This document shows, piece by piece, positions 8,759 through 17,467 of a stretch of DNA of 64,000 bases. Below the pieces are notes generated by a model. That model saw only the letters and a list, made by a program, of their open reading frames with translations, was not told the origin of the DNA and ran no database searches. Every line of letters starts with the position of its first letter. Positions within the stretch are counted from its first letter, which is position 1. The stretch comes from Erythrobacter neustonensis (GTDB lineage: Bacteria; Pseudomonadota; Alphaproteobacteria; Sphingomonadales; Sphingomonadaceae), in NCBI RefSeq assembly GCF_001663175.1, contig NZ_CP016033.1, positions 248,001 through 312,000 on the forward strand, read 5' to 3'. Both the position numbers and the translations under genes were made by a program.

Positions 8759-8790
8759 CAAACCTTTCCGAAGGTTCACAAGCTGAGGCG

Positions 8791-9792
8791 ATGGCACGCT
8801 TCCCTTTCTCCGCAATCGTCGGTCAGGACGAAATGAAACAGGCGCTGCTGATCGCGGCGGTCGATCCCGGCATCGGCGGGGTGATGGTGTTCGGCGACCG
8901 CGGCACGGGCAAAAGCACCGCAGCGCGCGCGCTGGCCAGCCTGCTGCCGCCGATCATGGCGGCCGATGGCTGCCCCTATGGCGCCTCGAAAGAGGATCAG
9001 GCGCGCTATCCCGAGGTGTGCGGTCAGGGCAAGCTGGTCAAACGCGCGGTCCCCTTCGTCGACATGCCGCTGGGCGCGACCGAAGACCGCGTGATCGGCA
9101 GCCTCGATCTCGAACGCGCGCTGCGATCGGGCGAAAAGGCGTTCGAACCCGGCCTCTTGGCCAAGGCGCACCGCGGGTTCCTGTATATCGACGAGATCAA
9201 CCTGCTCGAAGACCATCTGGTCGACCTGCTGCTCGATGTCGCCGCCTCGGGCGAGAACGTGGTCGAGCGCGAGGGCCTGTCGGTCCGCCACCCGGCCAAA
9301 TTCGTGCTGATCGGCAGCGGCAACCCCGAAGAAGGCGAGCTGCGTCCGCAATTGCTCGACCGTTTCGGCCTGTCGGTCGAAGTGCGCAGCCCCAAGGACA
9401 TCGACACCCGCATCGCGATCATGAAACTGGTCGCCGAGAATGAGGCCGACCCCCAAGCCTTCGCCGCGCGCTGGGCCGCAGCCGACGATGCGATCCTCAA
9501 ACGCGTCGCCAAGGGCAAGGCGCGCCTCGCCAAGCTGGTGCCAGGTGACGATATTTACCGCGATGCTGCCGAACTGTGCCTTGCGGTCGGGGCCGATGGG
9601 TTGCGCGGCGAACTCACGCTGATGCGCGCCGCGCGCGCGCTGGCGGCGCTGGAGGGGGCAAAAAGCGTCAATCGCAAGCACCTCATCGCGATTGCGCCGC
9701 TCGCGCTGCGGCACCGCCTGCGCCGCGATGTGCTCGACGAGACCGGCTCGACCGTGCGGATCACCCGCGCGATTGCCGAACTGTTCGGATGA
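8791..9792 (+). CDS. bchI: Magnesium chelatase subunit I (BchI)
   Basis: AAA+ ATPase subunit of the three-part chelatase that inserts Mg2+ into protoporphyrin IX, the first committed step to bacteriochlorophyll. 333 residues, normal length. It opens MARFPFSAIVGQDEMKQALL, has Walker A GDRGTGKS (35-42), a Walker B-like FLYIDEINLLEDHLVD, and the sensor region KFVLIGSGNPEEGELRPQLLDRFG (the GSGNPEEGELRPQ box is diagnostic). ATG with GAGG upstream. It is the first gene of bchIDO, and its stop overlaps the bchD start (ATGA). Confidence 0.97.
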   Translation: MARFPFSAIVGQDEMKQALLIAAVDPGIGGVMVFGDRGTGKSTAARALASLLPPIMAADGCPYGASKEDQARYPEVCGQGKLVKRAVPFVDMPLGATEDRVIGSLDLERALRSGEKAFEPGLLAKAHRGFLYIDEINLLEDHLVDLLLDVAASGENVVEREGLSVRHPAKFVLIGSGNPEEGELRPQLLDRFGLSVEVRSPKDIDTRIAIMKLVAENEADPQAFAARWAAADDAILKRVAKGKARLAKLVPGDDIYRDAAELCLAVGADGLRGELTLMRAARALAALEGAKSVNRKHLIAIAPLALRHRLRRDVLDETGSTVRITRAIAELFG

Positions 9793-11474
9793 CAGCCGCC
9801 CCCCCGCCCGCGGACCCGCTCGACAATGCGGTGCTGGCGGCGCGGCTGTTCGTTCTGGCGCCGCGGACCTTCAAGGGGCTGACCCTGCGCGGTGCCGGCC
9901 CGGCGCGCGAGGCGCTGGTCGCCGCGCTGGGCACGGCGCTGCTGCTGCGCCGCCTGCCCGGCCATGTCGATGACGAACGCCTGCTTGGCGGGATCGATCT
10001 TGCCAGCAGCCTCGCGGCAGGAAAGCCCGTGCGCCAGACCGGGCTGATCGAGGAAGCGCGCGGGGGCGCGCTGATCGCGGGCATGGCCGAAAGGATCGAT
10101 ACCGGCGTCGCCGGGCGGTTGGCGCAGGCGCTCGATGAGGGCGAGACCGCGCTGGTGCTGCTCGACGATGCAACCGATCCCAGCGAGGCCCCACCCGCTT
10201 GTCTTACCGGGCGGCTGGCCTTTGCCTGCGACCTTTCGGCCTCGCGACGCTGGCAGGATGTGACGCTGGATCCGGCGGCAGGCACGCTTGCCAACGTCGC
10301 GGCGCTGGATGACGAGGCGCACCGCGCGCTCGCTGCCACGGCCGAAGCCTTGGGCGTGGACAGCATCCGCGCCTTGATCTTTGCCGGTCACGCCGCGCGC
10401 GGGCTTGCCGCGCTGGCTGGGCGCAAGGCAGCGGACGCCGCCGATCTGTCGGGCGCAGCGGCACTGGTGCTCGCCCCGCGCGCGAGCCGGTTGCCGCCGC
10501 AGGAACAGGACGCGCCGCCGTCCGAACCGGACCAGCCGCCCCCCGACGGCGATCGGGACGATCCATCCGACAGCGACCGGAACTCCGAGCCCGACCTGTC
10601 CGAGATCCTTGTGGACGCCGCAAGGGCCGCGATCCCTGCCGGGCTGCTTGAACAGCTTGCCAGCGGCAAGGCCCCGCGGCGCGCGCAGTCGAGCGGCACG
10701 GGGCAGAGGCGGAAAGACGCCACCCGCGGCAAGCCGCTGGGCGCGCGGCCCGGAATGCCGCGCGGGGGCGCAAAACTGGCGCTGATCGACAGCCTGCGCG
10801 CCGCGGTCCCGTGGCAGGCGGTGCGCCGGCGCGAGAGCCGGTCGGACGCTGCGATCATCATGCGCAAGGAAGACCTGCGCATCCGCCGCTTCGAGGAACG
10901 CGCCGCGCGGGTCACGATCTTCGCGGTCGACGCCAGCGGATCGGCGGCCGCCGCGCGGCTGGCCGAGGCCAAGGGCGCGGTCGAACTGATGCTCGGTCAG
11001 GCCTATGTCACCCGCTCCGAAGTCGCGCTGGTCGCGTTCCGGGGCACCAGTGCCGAACTGATCCTGCCCCCCACCCGCAGCCTGACCCGCGCGCGCCGCA
11101 CGCTCGCCGAATTGCCCGGCGGGGGCGGCACGCCGCTGGCGCTCGGGCTCAATGCCGCGCGCGAGGTGGCCGAGGCGGTGATCGCCAAGGGCCGCAGCGC
11201 CGCGCTGGTGATCCTCACCGATGGCAGAGCCAATATCGCCGCCGACGGCGCGCCCGGCCGCCCGCAAGCCGCAAAGGACGCCGAGGCCGCCGCCAAGGCC
11301 ATCGCCGCGCGCGAGATCGACAGTCTAGTGATCGACATCTCCGCGCGCCCCGGCCCCGAAGGCGCCGCGCTTGCCGCCGCGCTTGGCGGGCGGTTTCTCG
11401 CCCTCCCCCGCGCCGATGCACGGATGCTCAAGCAGGCGATCGACGCGGTGCAACCTTCGGCCCGCGCAGCATGA
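9789..11474 (+). CDS. bchD: Magnesium chelatase subunit D (BchD)
   Basis: 561 residues from the ATG overlapping the bchI stop. It has a degenerate AAA+ N-terminal half, an acidic proline-rich linker (PSEPDQPPPDGDRDDPSDSD, about residues 240-260), and a C-terminal von Willebrand A domain with an intact MIDAS motif D-x-S-x-S (FAVDASGSA) and a later LTDGRAN loop. BchD forms the platform joining the BchI ring to the porphyrin-binding BchH, encoded about 26 kb away in the bchFNBHLM operon. Its stop overlaps the bchO start. Confidence 0.96.
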   Translation: MTAAPPPADPLDNAVLAARLFVLAPRTFKGLTLRGAGPAREALVAALGTALLLRRLPGHVDDERLLGGIDLASSLAAGKPVRQTGLIEEARGGALIAGMAERIDTGVAGRLAQALDEGETALVLLDDATDPSEAPPACLTGRLAFACDLSASRRWQDVTLDPAAGTLANVAALDDEAHRALAATAEALGVDSIRALIFAGHAARGLAALAGRKAADAADLSGAAALVLAPRASRLPPQEQDAPPSEPDQPPPDGDRDDPSDSDRNSEPDLSEILVDAARAAIPAGLLEQLASGKAPRRAQSSGTGQRRKDATRGKPLGARPGMPRGGAKLALIDSLRAAVPWQAVRRRESRSDAAIIMRKEDLRIRRFEERAARVTIFAVDASGSAAAARLAEAKGAVELMLGQAYVTRSEVALVAFRGTSAELILPPTRSLTRARRTLAELPGGGGTPLALGLNAAREVAEAVIAKGRSAALVILTDGRANIAADGAPGRPQAAKDAEAAAKAIAAREIDSLVIDISARPGPEGAALAAALGGRFLALPRADARMLKQAIDAVQPSARAA

Positions 11475-12361
11475 GCCCGCTTGACTGGAACCGCGACGGG
11501 CTGATCTGGCCGCACCGCGATGCCAGCCGTTTCGTCGAGGTCGCGGGCAAACGCTGGCATGTGCAGCGCATGGGTGCAGGCCCGCCGCTGCTGCTGTTGC
11601 ACGGCACCGGCGCGTCGGTGCATTCGTGGCGCGGGCTGATGCCGCTGCTCGCCGCGCAGCATGACGTCATCGCCTGCGATCTGCCGCGCCATGCCTTCAC
11701 CACCGGTCACAATGCCTATGCGATGAGCCTGCCCGCGATGGCGCGCGAGGTGCAGGGGCTGATCGATACTCTGGGCGTCGTCCCGCAGGCGATCATCGGC
11801 CATTCGGCAGGCGCCGCAATCGCGCTGCAACTTGCGCTCGATCACGGCCACACCGGCCCCATCGTCGGCCTCAGCGCCGCGCTGCGCCCCTTCCCCGGCG
11901 CGCTGGCGCAGATCTTTCCCGCGGTCGCCAAGGCGCTGTTCGTCAACCCGCTGGTGCCGCGCATCTTTACCGGCAGCATCGATCTGGTCGGCGGGCCGGA
12001 GAGGTTCCTGTGGCGCTCCACCCATTCCAGGATCGATGCGCAAGGGCTGGCTTGTTACGCAAGGCTGCTCAAGGCATCGGGCCATGCCGGCGGCGCGCTG
12101 GCGATGATGGCGAACTGGGACTTGCCGGGGCTGCGTGCGCGGATGGGCGCAGTGCACAACCGGGTGCTGCTGCTCCACGGTGCCAACGATCCCGCGATCC
12201 CGCCCGACTGGGCACGCGATGCGGCGCGCTGGCTGCCGGATGCGCGGCTCGAACTGCTGCCGCGGCTCGGCCATCTGGCGCACGAGGAAGCGCCCGAAAT
12301 CGCGGCCGAACGCATCGCCCTATTCATCGAAACCGCCGCCTCGCAAGGCGTGCGGCCATGA
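11471..12361 (+). CDS. bchO: Alpha/beta hydrolase BchO
   Basis: 296 residues from the ATG overlapping the bchD stop. It is an alpha/beta hydrolase with LLLLHGTGASVHSW (oxyanion region), nucleophile elbow GHSAG (in IIGHSAGAAIALQ), a downstream acidic residue in LLLHGANDPAIPP, and histidine in RLGHLAHEEAPE. Position after bchI-bchD identifies it as BchO, a protein linked to the Mg-chelatase step whose exact reaction is unresolved. Its stop overlaps the next small gene by ATGA. Confidence 0.93.
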   Translation: MSPLDWNRDGLIWPHRDASRFVEVAGKRWHVQRMGAGPPLLLLHGTGASVHSWRGLMPLLAAQHDVIACDLPRHAFTTGHNAYAMSLPAMAREVQGLIDTLGVVPQAIIGHSAGAAIALQLALDHGHTGPIVGLSAALRPFPGALAQIFPAVAKALFVNPLVPRIFTGSIDLVGGPERFLWRSTHSRIDAQGLACYARLLKASGHAGGALAMMANWDLPGLRARMGAVHNRVLLLHGANDPAIPPDWARDAARWLPDARLELLPRLGHLAHEEAPEIAAERIALFIETAASQGVRP

Positions 12362-12522
12362 ATTTCGGCTGGATCGAGATCGCGCTGTTCTATGGCATCG
12401 CTATCGGATTTGGCGCTTGGCAATGGCTGGCGATGGACCGAATACTCAAGAAGACCCGCGCTGAAAAGGCCGCAAGGCAGGCCGCGCGCGAGGACGAGGA
12501 GGAGGCCCCGCCGCCGACCTGA
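12358..12522 (+). CDS. Small single-span membrane protein of unknown function
   Basis: 54 residues. It starts at the ATG that overlaps the bchO stop and is read in a tight operon after it. One hydrophobic segment (about residues 5-25, IEIALFYGIAIGFGAWQWL) is followed by a basic stretch (RILKKTRAEKAARQAAR) and an acidic-proline tail (EDEEEAPPPT), suggesting a single membrane span with a cytoplasmic tail. I do not recognise a family. The ATGA coupling and the clear membrane pattern make it a real gene rather than chance reading frame. Confidence 0.75.
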   Translation: MNFGWIEIALFYGIAIGFGAWQWLAMDRILKKTRAEKAARQAAREDEEEAPPPT

Positions 12523-12568
12523 AATATCGGGCGCAGCGCGGCAGGGTCAGCGAGGGGGTGCAGGAGAG

Positions 12569-13618
12569 ATGCTGCCGACACCGGTCCACCCGGACCAGAT
12601 CAGCGCCGACTGGTGGCAGATGGTGCTGGGCCGCACGCCCGAACGCTGGCGCTGGGAAGCGATCGGCACCGGACAGGTCGGCGATTCGGTGCGCTTCACG
12701 CTCGACTTTGCCGGCGATGCGGCGCCGCTGACACTGGCGGGCAAGTTTGCTGCCGCCGATCCCACCAGCCGCGCGACCGCGGCGATGCTCGGGCTCTACG
12801 CGCGCGAGGTCAATTTCTACCGCGAGCTTGCCCCGCAGCTTCCCGTGCGCACGCCGCAGGTGCACTTTGCGCAGATGGCCGAGGACGGCACGGCGTTCTG
12901 CCTGTTGTTCGAGGATCTCGGCCCTGCACGCGGCGGCAACCAGATCGCCGGATGCGGGATCGCGGATGCGCGCGCCGCCATCCGCCAGGCCGCTGCGCTC
13001 CACGCGCCAAGCTGGCACAACCCCGCGATCCTGGGCCGCGCATGGCTGCAACCCGATCCCGAGGCCGCCGCGCGGGTCAAGGCGCTCTATCCGCAGGCCC
13101 AGGCGGTGTTCCGCGAACGTTATGCCGGTGTCCTCGAACCCGAATACATGGCGCTGTGCGAGGCGCTGGCCGAACATACCGCCGCCACCGACCGCACCCC
13201 CGAATGCGTCAGTCTGGTTCACGGCGACTTCCGGCTCGACAACCTGTTGTTCGATATCAAGGGCGGCGCGGAAAGCGTGGCGGTGCTCGACTGGCAGACG
13301 CTCGGCATCGGCAACGGGCTGACCGATGTCGGCTATTTCCTCGGCTGCGGGATCGGCGACGGCCTGCGCCGCGCGCACGAGGCCGAGCTGCTCGAACTTT
13401 ACTGCGCCGAAATGACCGCGCGCGGCGTGCCGCTCGGCGTTGCGGATATCTGGCGCGATTATGCAGTGGGCGCGCTGCACGGATTGTCGACCGCAGTGTT
13501 CAGCGCGGCCTTCGTGGTGCGCACGCCGCGCGGCGATGCCAATTTCCTGTCGATGGCGCGCGGCGCGGCGGCGCTCGCCCTCGCGCATGGCAGTCTCGAT
13601 CTGCTCAAGAAGGGATAG
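12569..13618 (+). CDS. APH/ecdysteroid-kinase-like phosphotransferase of unknown substrate
   Basis: 349 residues from the ATG with GGAG close upstream. It is a protein-kinase-like phosphotransferase: a candidate ATP lysine in LAGKFAAADP, the Brenner motif HGDFRLDNLLFD with catalytic aspartate, and the metal-binding motif as DWQ in VAVLDWQTLGIG. This resembles the aminoglycoside/choline kinase clan, nearer to the EcKinase-like group than to true resistance enzymes. It sits between the bchO operon and a lipocalin-like gene, 7 bp before the latter, so the two are probably co-expressed. It is not one of the standard photosynthesis genes. The substrate may be a small lipid or isoprenoid alcohol, which is speculation. 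Confidence 0.8.
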   Translation: MLPTPVHPDQISADWWQMVLGRTPERWRWEAIGTGQVGDSVRFTLDFAGDAAPLTLAGKFAAADPTSRATAAMLGLYAREVNFYRELAPQLPVRTPQVHFAQMAEDGTAFCLLFEDLGPARGGNQIAGCGIADARAAIRQAAALHAPSWHNPAILGRAWLQPDPEAAARVKALYPQAQAVFRERYAGVLEPEYMALCEALAEHTAATDRTPECVSLVHGDFRLDNLLFDIKGGAESVAVLDWQTLGIGNGLTDVGYFLGCGIGDGLRRAHEAELLELYCAEMTARGVPLGVADIWRDYAVGALHGLSTAVFSAAFVVRTPRGDANFLSMARGAAALALAHGSLDLLKKG

Positions 13619-13625
13619 ACCGATC

Positions 13626-14696
13626 ATGCTCACCCGCGGCGACGATTATCCGATCCACCAGACCCCCGATCCGGTCGCCTTTGCCGGGACCGACCGCAAT
13701 TTCTACGACCGCTATTTCTTCAACGGCTATGCCCCCGATGGCAGCAGCTTCTTTGCGGTCGCCTTCGGGGTCTATCCGCACCTCGACGTTGCGGACGCGC
13801 ATTTCTGCGTGGTGAGGGGCGGGGTGCAGCATTGCCTGCATGCGAGCCGCCGGCTCGGGATGGAGCGGATGGCGCTGGAATGCGGGCCCATCCGGATCGA
13901 GGTGGTCGAACCGCTGCAAGCCTTGCGCGTGATCGTCGATGGCGAAGGGATCGCCGCCGATCTCACCTTCGCGGGCCGCGCTTTTCCGATTGCCGAGCCG
14001 CGCTTCACCTGGCGGATCGGCCCGCGCACGGTGATGGATTACACCCGGCTCACGCAGAACGGGCATTACACCGGCTGGATCGAAGTGGACGGCGCGCGCG
14101 CGGCGCTGCCCGAAGGCAGCATGGGCACGCGCGACCGCAGCTGGGGGGTGCGCCCGATCGGCGCGGCCGATCCGCAATTTGCCGGGCGCAGCCTGCCGCA
14201 ATTCTTCTGGCAGTGGACCCCGATCAACATGACGCGCCGCAGCGTCTTCTTCCACCTCAACGCGCATGCCGACGGCACGCCGTGGAACACCCGCGCGGTG
14301 ATCGCGCCCGACGGCGGCGGGCCGGCAAGTTTCTCCGAATTCCACGAACCCCGCATGGCCAGCGCGCTGGCCGATGGCACGCGCTGGCCAGCATCGGGCG
14401 CGCTGACTATCGGCGAGGACGCCTTCACTCTGACCCCGCTGAACCGCTTCCAGATGCGCGGCCTCGGCTACACCTCGCCCGTCTGGGGCCACGGGCTCGA
14501 TCATGGCGAGCTGGAAGTGGCACGCGAGGACATCGATCTTGCCAGCGTCGATCCGGCGCGGCCCGACAACCTCCATGTGCAGATGCTCTGCCGTGTCGAG
14601 GGGCCGGGGGGCGAGGCGGGGCTCGGGGTGTTCGAACAGCTGGCGATCGGCGATTACGAGCCGCTCGGACTGAAGGGGTTGGCGGGGCGCGAATAG
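13626..14696 (+). CDS. Uncharacterised lipocalin/CrtC-like (AttH-type) protein
   Basis: 356 residues, no signal peptide. The pattern is that of a double beta-barrel of the AttH/CrtC and DUF7064/7065 kind: WRIGPRTVMDYTRLTQNGHY, then the motif GTRDRSWGVRPIG (the D-x-SWG-x-R loop shared by this group), then FFWQWTPINM. CrtC, encoded convergently 290 bp away, adopts the same fold in the literature, so a hydratase- or binding-type role on hydrophobic isoprenoids is possible. It follows the kinase-like gene by 7 bp. The function is unknown; the fold relation is inference from motifs seen by eye. Confidence 0.7.
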   Translation: MLTRGDDYPIHQTPDPVAFAGTDRNFYDRYFFNGYAPDGSSFFAVAFGVYPHLDVADAHFCVVRGGVQHCLHASRRLGMERMALECGPIRIEVVEPLQALRVIVDGEGIAADLTFAGRAFPIAEPRFTWRIGPRTVMDYTRLTQNGHYTGWIEVDGARAALPEGSMGTRDRSWGVRPIGAADPQFAGRSLPQFFWQWTPINMTRRSVFFHLNAHADGTPWNTRAVIAPDGGGPASFSEFHEPRMASALADGTRWPASGALTIGEDAFTLTPLNRFQMRGLGYTSPVWGHGLDHGELEVAREDIDLASVDPARPDNLHVQMLCRVEGPGGEAGLGVFEQLAIGDYEPLGLKGLAGRE

Positions 14697-14983
14697 GGCC
14701 GCAGTCGAGGGCGGGAATAGCGCTTTCCTACTTCGCGGGTGCTCGTCACCATCGCCCGATGACCCCGGAATTGCCATCCCGCCCGTTCCTGCCTTGCGCC
14801 TGTCGCGGCGATGCCTTGGCGGGCGTTTTCAGGGCGCAAGGCGTGGCCGGTTTTCTGTTTCTGGACAGTGTCTCATGTGTCTCCAACACACAGGAATGCG
14901 GTCAGTTTTCTGAACGACGCCGCATCTGGCACGCGGTCGGTGCGGCACTTATGCAGAGTGGCGCGGGGGCGACGCGCTCCGAC

Positions 14984-15913
14984 CTAGCGCGGCCGGCGCG
15001 GCATCCGGTAGGGCAGCATGAATTGCACGAGCGGGGAGGAGAAACGCCGCATGTCGAGGCTTTCCTGCACCGCGACGACCTCTTCGCCCATGAAGCGCGA
15101 GGCGAGTTCGGAGCGCGCATAGAAGGGCGTGTCCTCCCATGTCCGGCGCACCTCGGCGACGCCGATATCGCTGCGCGTGCGGCGGTTGATGCGCCAGCCG
15201 CTGGATGGCAGCGCGGCGATCGGCGGCAGATCGACCGGTTCGGGCACACCGTGGCGGTCGAACCGGAGCGCGCTGGCAAACAGCGAGCCGTCGCCGCGCT
15301 CGCCTTCGTAACAGACCAGCGCGCCTTCCTTGAGATGCGCGCGCGACCAGTGCCAGGTGTTGAAACCCGTCTCCAGCGGCTCGGCCCCGCGGTTGTGATC
15401 GAGATAGGCCTTGCCGCGCCAGCGGCTGGCCGGCGCAGTCATCTCGACCTCGATCCGCGCGCAGGGCGCAAGGCAATGCCAGATGTGGTTTTCCGCCGGG
15501 TCGAGCGCAAAGGCCGCGGTGTTGAGCATTTCGGGATAAACCCGCACCCGCCCCGTCACCTTGCGCTGCCACGGGACGAACAGGCGCGTGTCGCCTTCGA
15601 CGATGTCGATGGTGAGCGCGCCGTCCTCCCAGCGCACGCTGCTTGGCCCGATCGCAAGTGTTGCGGCATCGCGGCTGACTGCGCCCTGCCCCCGCTCGGT
15701 CATCACCCAGCGGTGCTGCGGGCCATACAGCGCCACGTTGAGGCAGGCATGGTCGAGCGGCTGGCCGCGACCGCTTTTCTTGTAATAGGGGGAAAAGACG
15801 CTGCCCAGAAAGGCGATGATCGTCAGCGCGTGCTGCCCGTCGTCGCTGATGGCATCGACATACCACCACGAATATCCGCCTGCGGGGATCGCTTCGTCGA
15901 AGCGCGGTCCTTT
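14984..15913 (-). CDS. crtC: Carotenoid 1,2-hydratase (hydroxyneurosporene synthase) CrtC
   Basis: Adds water across the C1-C2 end bond of neurosporene/lycopene-type carotenoids, leading to the methoxy carotenoids of the spirilloxanthin series. Conserved sequence runs from KGPRFDEAIPAGGYSWWYVD through IIAFLGSVFSPYY, CLNVALYGP and the C-terminal block. The boundary given is the first codon of the clearly conserved N-terminus, not a start codon. No in-frame ATG, GTG or TTG occurs between it and a TTG about 64 codons upstream (16105), deep inside crtD. The coding regions of crtD and crtC overlap by about 90 bp in different frames. Either an unusual start, a frameshift, or a sequence error applies. 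Confidence 0.88.
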   Translation of the reverse strand, partial: KGPRFDEAIPAGGYSWWYVDAISDDGQHALTIIAFLGSVFSPYYKKSGRGQPLDHACLNVALYGPQHRWVMTERGQGAVSRDAATLAIGPSSVRWEDGALTIDIVEGDTRLFVPWQRKVTGRVRVYPEMLNTAAFALDPAENHIWHCLAPCARIEVEMTAPASRWRGKAYLDHNRGAEPLETGFNTWHWSRAHLKEGALVCYEGERGDGSLFASALRFDRHGVPEPVDLPPIAALPSSGWRINRRTRSDIGVAEVRRTWEDTPFYARSELASRFMGEEVVAVQESLDMRRFSSPLVQFMLPYRMPRRPR

Positions 15914-17388
15914 GCGATCGCCCGCGCGGCCAGCTGCCCGGACAAGGCAGCCATCGGGACGCCGGCTGCCGGATGGGTCGCCCCGCCCGTGCAGTAGAGG
16001 CCGGGCAACCGGGTGCGCGGCCCCTGGCGCTGGAAGGAGGCCGCCCAGCCGTGCGACGCGCGCCCATAAAGGGCGCCGCCCGTGGCCGGGAAGAGGCGCT
16101 CCCAATCCTGCGGGGTCATGAGCTGGTGCGCGAAATCCGCTGGCAGCCTCAGACCGCAGCGGGCCAGCGTGGCCATCATGGCGTTCGTGCATCGCTCTTT
16201 CTCCTCGGCGGTATAGGCGTGAACGTCCCCGTCGGCGGGCGCGTTGACGATGATCTGGAGCCGCTCGCGGCCCGTTGGCACAGGCGCATCGCGCGTTGCG
16301 GCGCGGTCGATCGCGCAGACATAGACCGTGGGTTCTGCCGGGGTGCGGCCTTGGGCGATGTCGCGGAACTCGGCAGCGTAATCGCGCGAGAAGAAGACGT
16401 TGTGATGCGACAACGCCGCGCCGGCGGTCTCGGCATGGGCATACCAGACCAGCGCCGACAGCGAGCGCCTGGCGCGCGGGATCGGGGGCACCGCGGCCTG
16501 CGCGGCGGCGCCGAACCATCCGGTTGCAAGTGCCGACGGATCGCCGTTGCAGATCACCGTGTCGGCCGCGATCACTTCGCCGCTCGCCAGCCTCACCCCG
16601 CTGGTGCGGCCCTTGTCGGTGAGGATTTCGGCCACCGCCGCGCCCGTGCGCACGCGTGCGCCCTGCCGGATCGCAAGTCCGGCCAATGCCTTTGCAAGCG
16701 CATGGATGCCCCCTTCGATCAGCCACACGCCGCGCGCTTCGAGATGCGCGATCAGCATCAGCGTGGCGGGCGCCTTGAACGGCGATGATCCGCAATAGGT
16801 GGCATAACGCCCGAACAATTGTTGCAGGCGCGGGTCTTTGAAATGTTCGCCCAGCGCGGGCCACAGGCGGTCGAAGGGCCGCATCGCCAGCATCTCGGGC
16901 AAGCGTGCCAGCCCCATCCGCCGCATCATCGGCAGCGGCGTGCGCGCCTTGTCACCGTGGAGGAAGGGGTTTTCGAGCATATCGAAAATCCGCTGCGCCT
17001 CGGCGGCGAAATCGCTGTATCCGCGCGCGGCATCAGACCCGCCGAAAGCGGCAAAGGACCGAACGCTCGCCGCGTGATCGGCAAACAGGTCGAGCGGGCC
17101 GCTCGCCGCATCCCACCAGTGGCGCGCGAGCACATCGGCCTTGCGCACGGTGACATGATCGTCGAGCCGCGCACCGCAGGCGGCGAACACATCGTCGAAC
17201 ACCCCGCGATAGGTAAACACCGTCGGGCCGCCGTCGATTTCGACCCCGTCCACTTCGACCCGGCGCGCCTTGCCGCCGACCCATGCTTCCTTTTCGAAAA
17301 CCGTGACATCCGCCCCGCGCGCGGCAAGCAGCGCGGCGCTGGTCAGCCCGCCAATTCCTGCCCCGATCACGGCGACTCGCGCAGTCAT
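15823..17388 (-). CDS. crtD: Methoxyneurosporene dehydrogenase (1-hydroxycarotenoid 3,4-desaturase) CrtD
   Basis: FAD-dependent carotenoid desaturase introducing the C3-C4 double bond after CrtC hydration. The ATG chosen has GGGAG about 9 bp upstream and begins the dinucleotide-binding fold VAVIGAGIGGLTSAALLAARG followed by VFEKEAWVGGKA; 521 residues. The C-terminal FAD motif GLYCTGGATHPAAGVPMAALSG is intact. The last 27 or so residues (after AIAKDR) are read from DNA that also encodes the CrtC N-terminus in another frame, and look like an artefactual tail. A perfect PpsR site lies about 60 bp upstream of the start. Confidence 0.93.
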   Translation of the reverse strand: MTARVAVIGAGIGGLTSAALLAARGADVTVFEKEAWVGGKARRVEVDGVEIDGGPTVFTYRGVFDDVFAACGARLDDHVTVRKADVLARHWWDAASGPLDLFADHAASVRSFAAFGGSDAARGYSDFAAEAQRIFDMLENPFLHGDKARTPLPMMRRMGLARLPEMLAMRPFDRLWPALGEHFKDPRLQQLFGRYATYCGSSPFKAPATLMLIAHLEARGVWLIEGGIHALAKALAGLAIRQGARVRTGAAVAEILTDKGRTSGVRLASGEVIAADTVICNGDPSALATGWFGAAAQAAVPPIPRARRSLSALVWYAHAETAGAALSHHNVFFSRDYAAEFRDIAQGRTPAEPTVYVCAIDRAATRDAPVPTGRERLQIIVNAPADGDVHAYTAEEKERCTNAMMATLARCGLRLPADFAHQLMTPQDWERLFPATGGALYGRASHGWAASFQRQGPRTRLPGLYCTGGATHPAAGVPMAALSGQLAARAIAKDRASTKRSPQADIRGGMSMPSATTGSTR

Positions 17389-17448
17389 TCCGCCCGCCTG
17401 CTCCCTTCGCATACCCCTCGCGAATATCATTGACCTTACGCGGGCATC

Positions 17449-17466
17449 TGTCCAATCAATTAGACA
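17449..17466. promoter_or_regulatory. PpsR/CrtJ operator between crtD and crtF
   Basis: TGTCCAATCAATTAGACA is a perfect TGT-N12-ACA palindrome, the recognition sequence of PpsR/CrtJ, which represses photosynthesis genes under oxygen. It lies in the roughly 100-bp divergent gap and can control crtD-crtC on one strand and crtF onwards on the other. On the minus strand TTGGAC within it could serve as a -35 box. Confidence 0.85.
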
Positions 17467-17467
17467 T

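Noticed and set aside
9555..11267. 570-codon open frame opposite bchD
   Set aside because: Shadow of bchD in high-GC DNA; low-complexity product and no ribosome site.
12569..13618. Aminoglycoside-resistance phosphotransferase
   Set aside because: The kinase motifs match the broad APH-like clan, but context and the DWQ variant favour an unrelated metabolic kinase; calling it a resistance gene is not supported.
14697..14983. Possible small gene in the gap between the lipocalin-like gene and crtC
   Set aside because: The frame starting near 14758 simply runs on antisense into crtC; no ribosome site and no conserved-looking sequence.
13832..15997. Plus-strand frame of 721 codons crossing the lipocalin-like gene and crtC
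   Set aside because: Overlaps two recognised genes in other frames or strands and has arginine/proline-rich composition.
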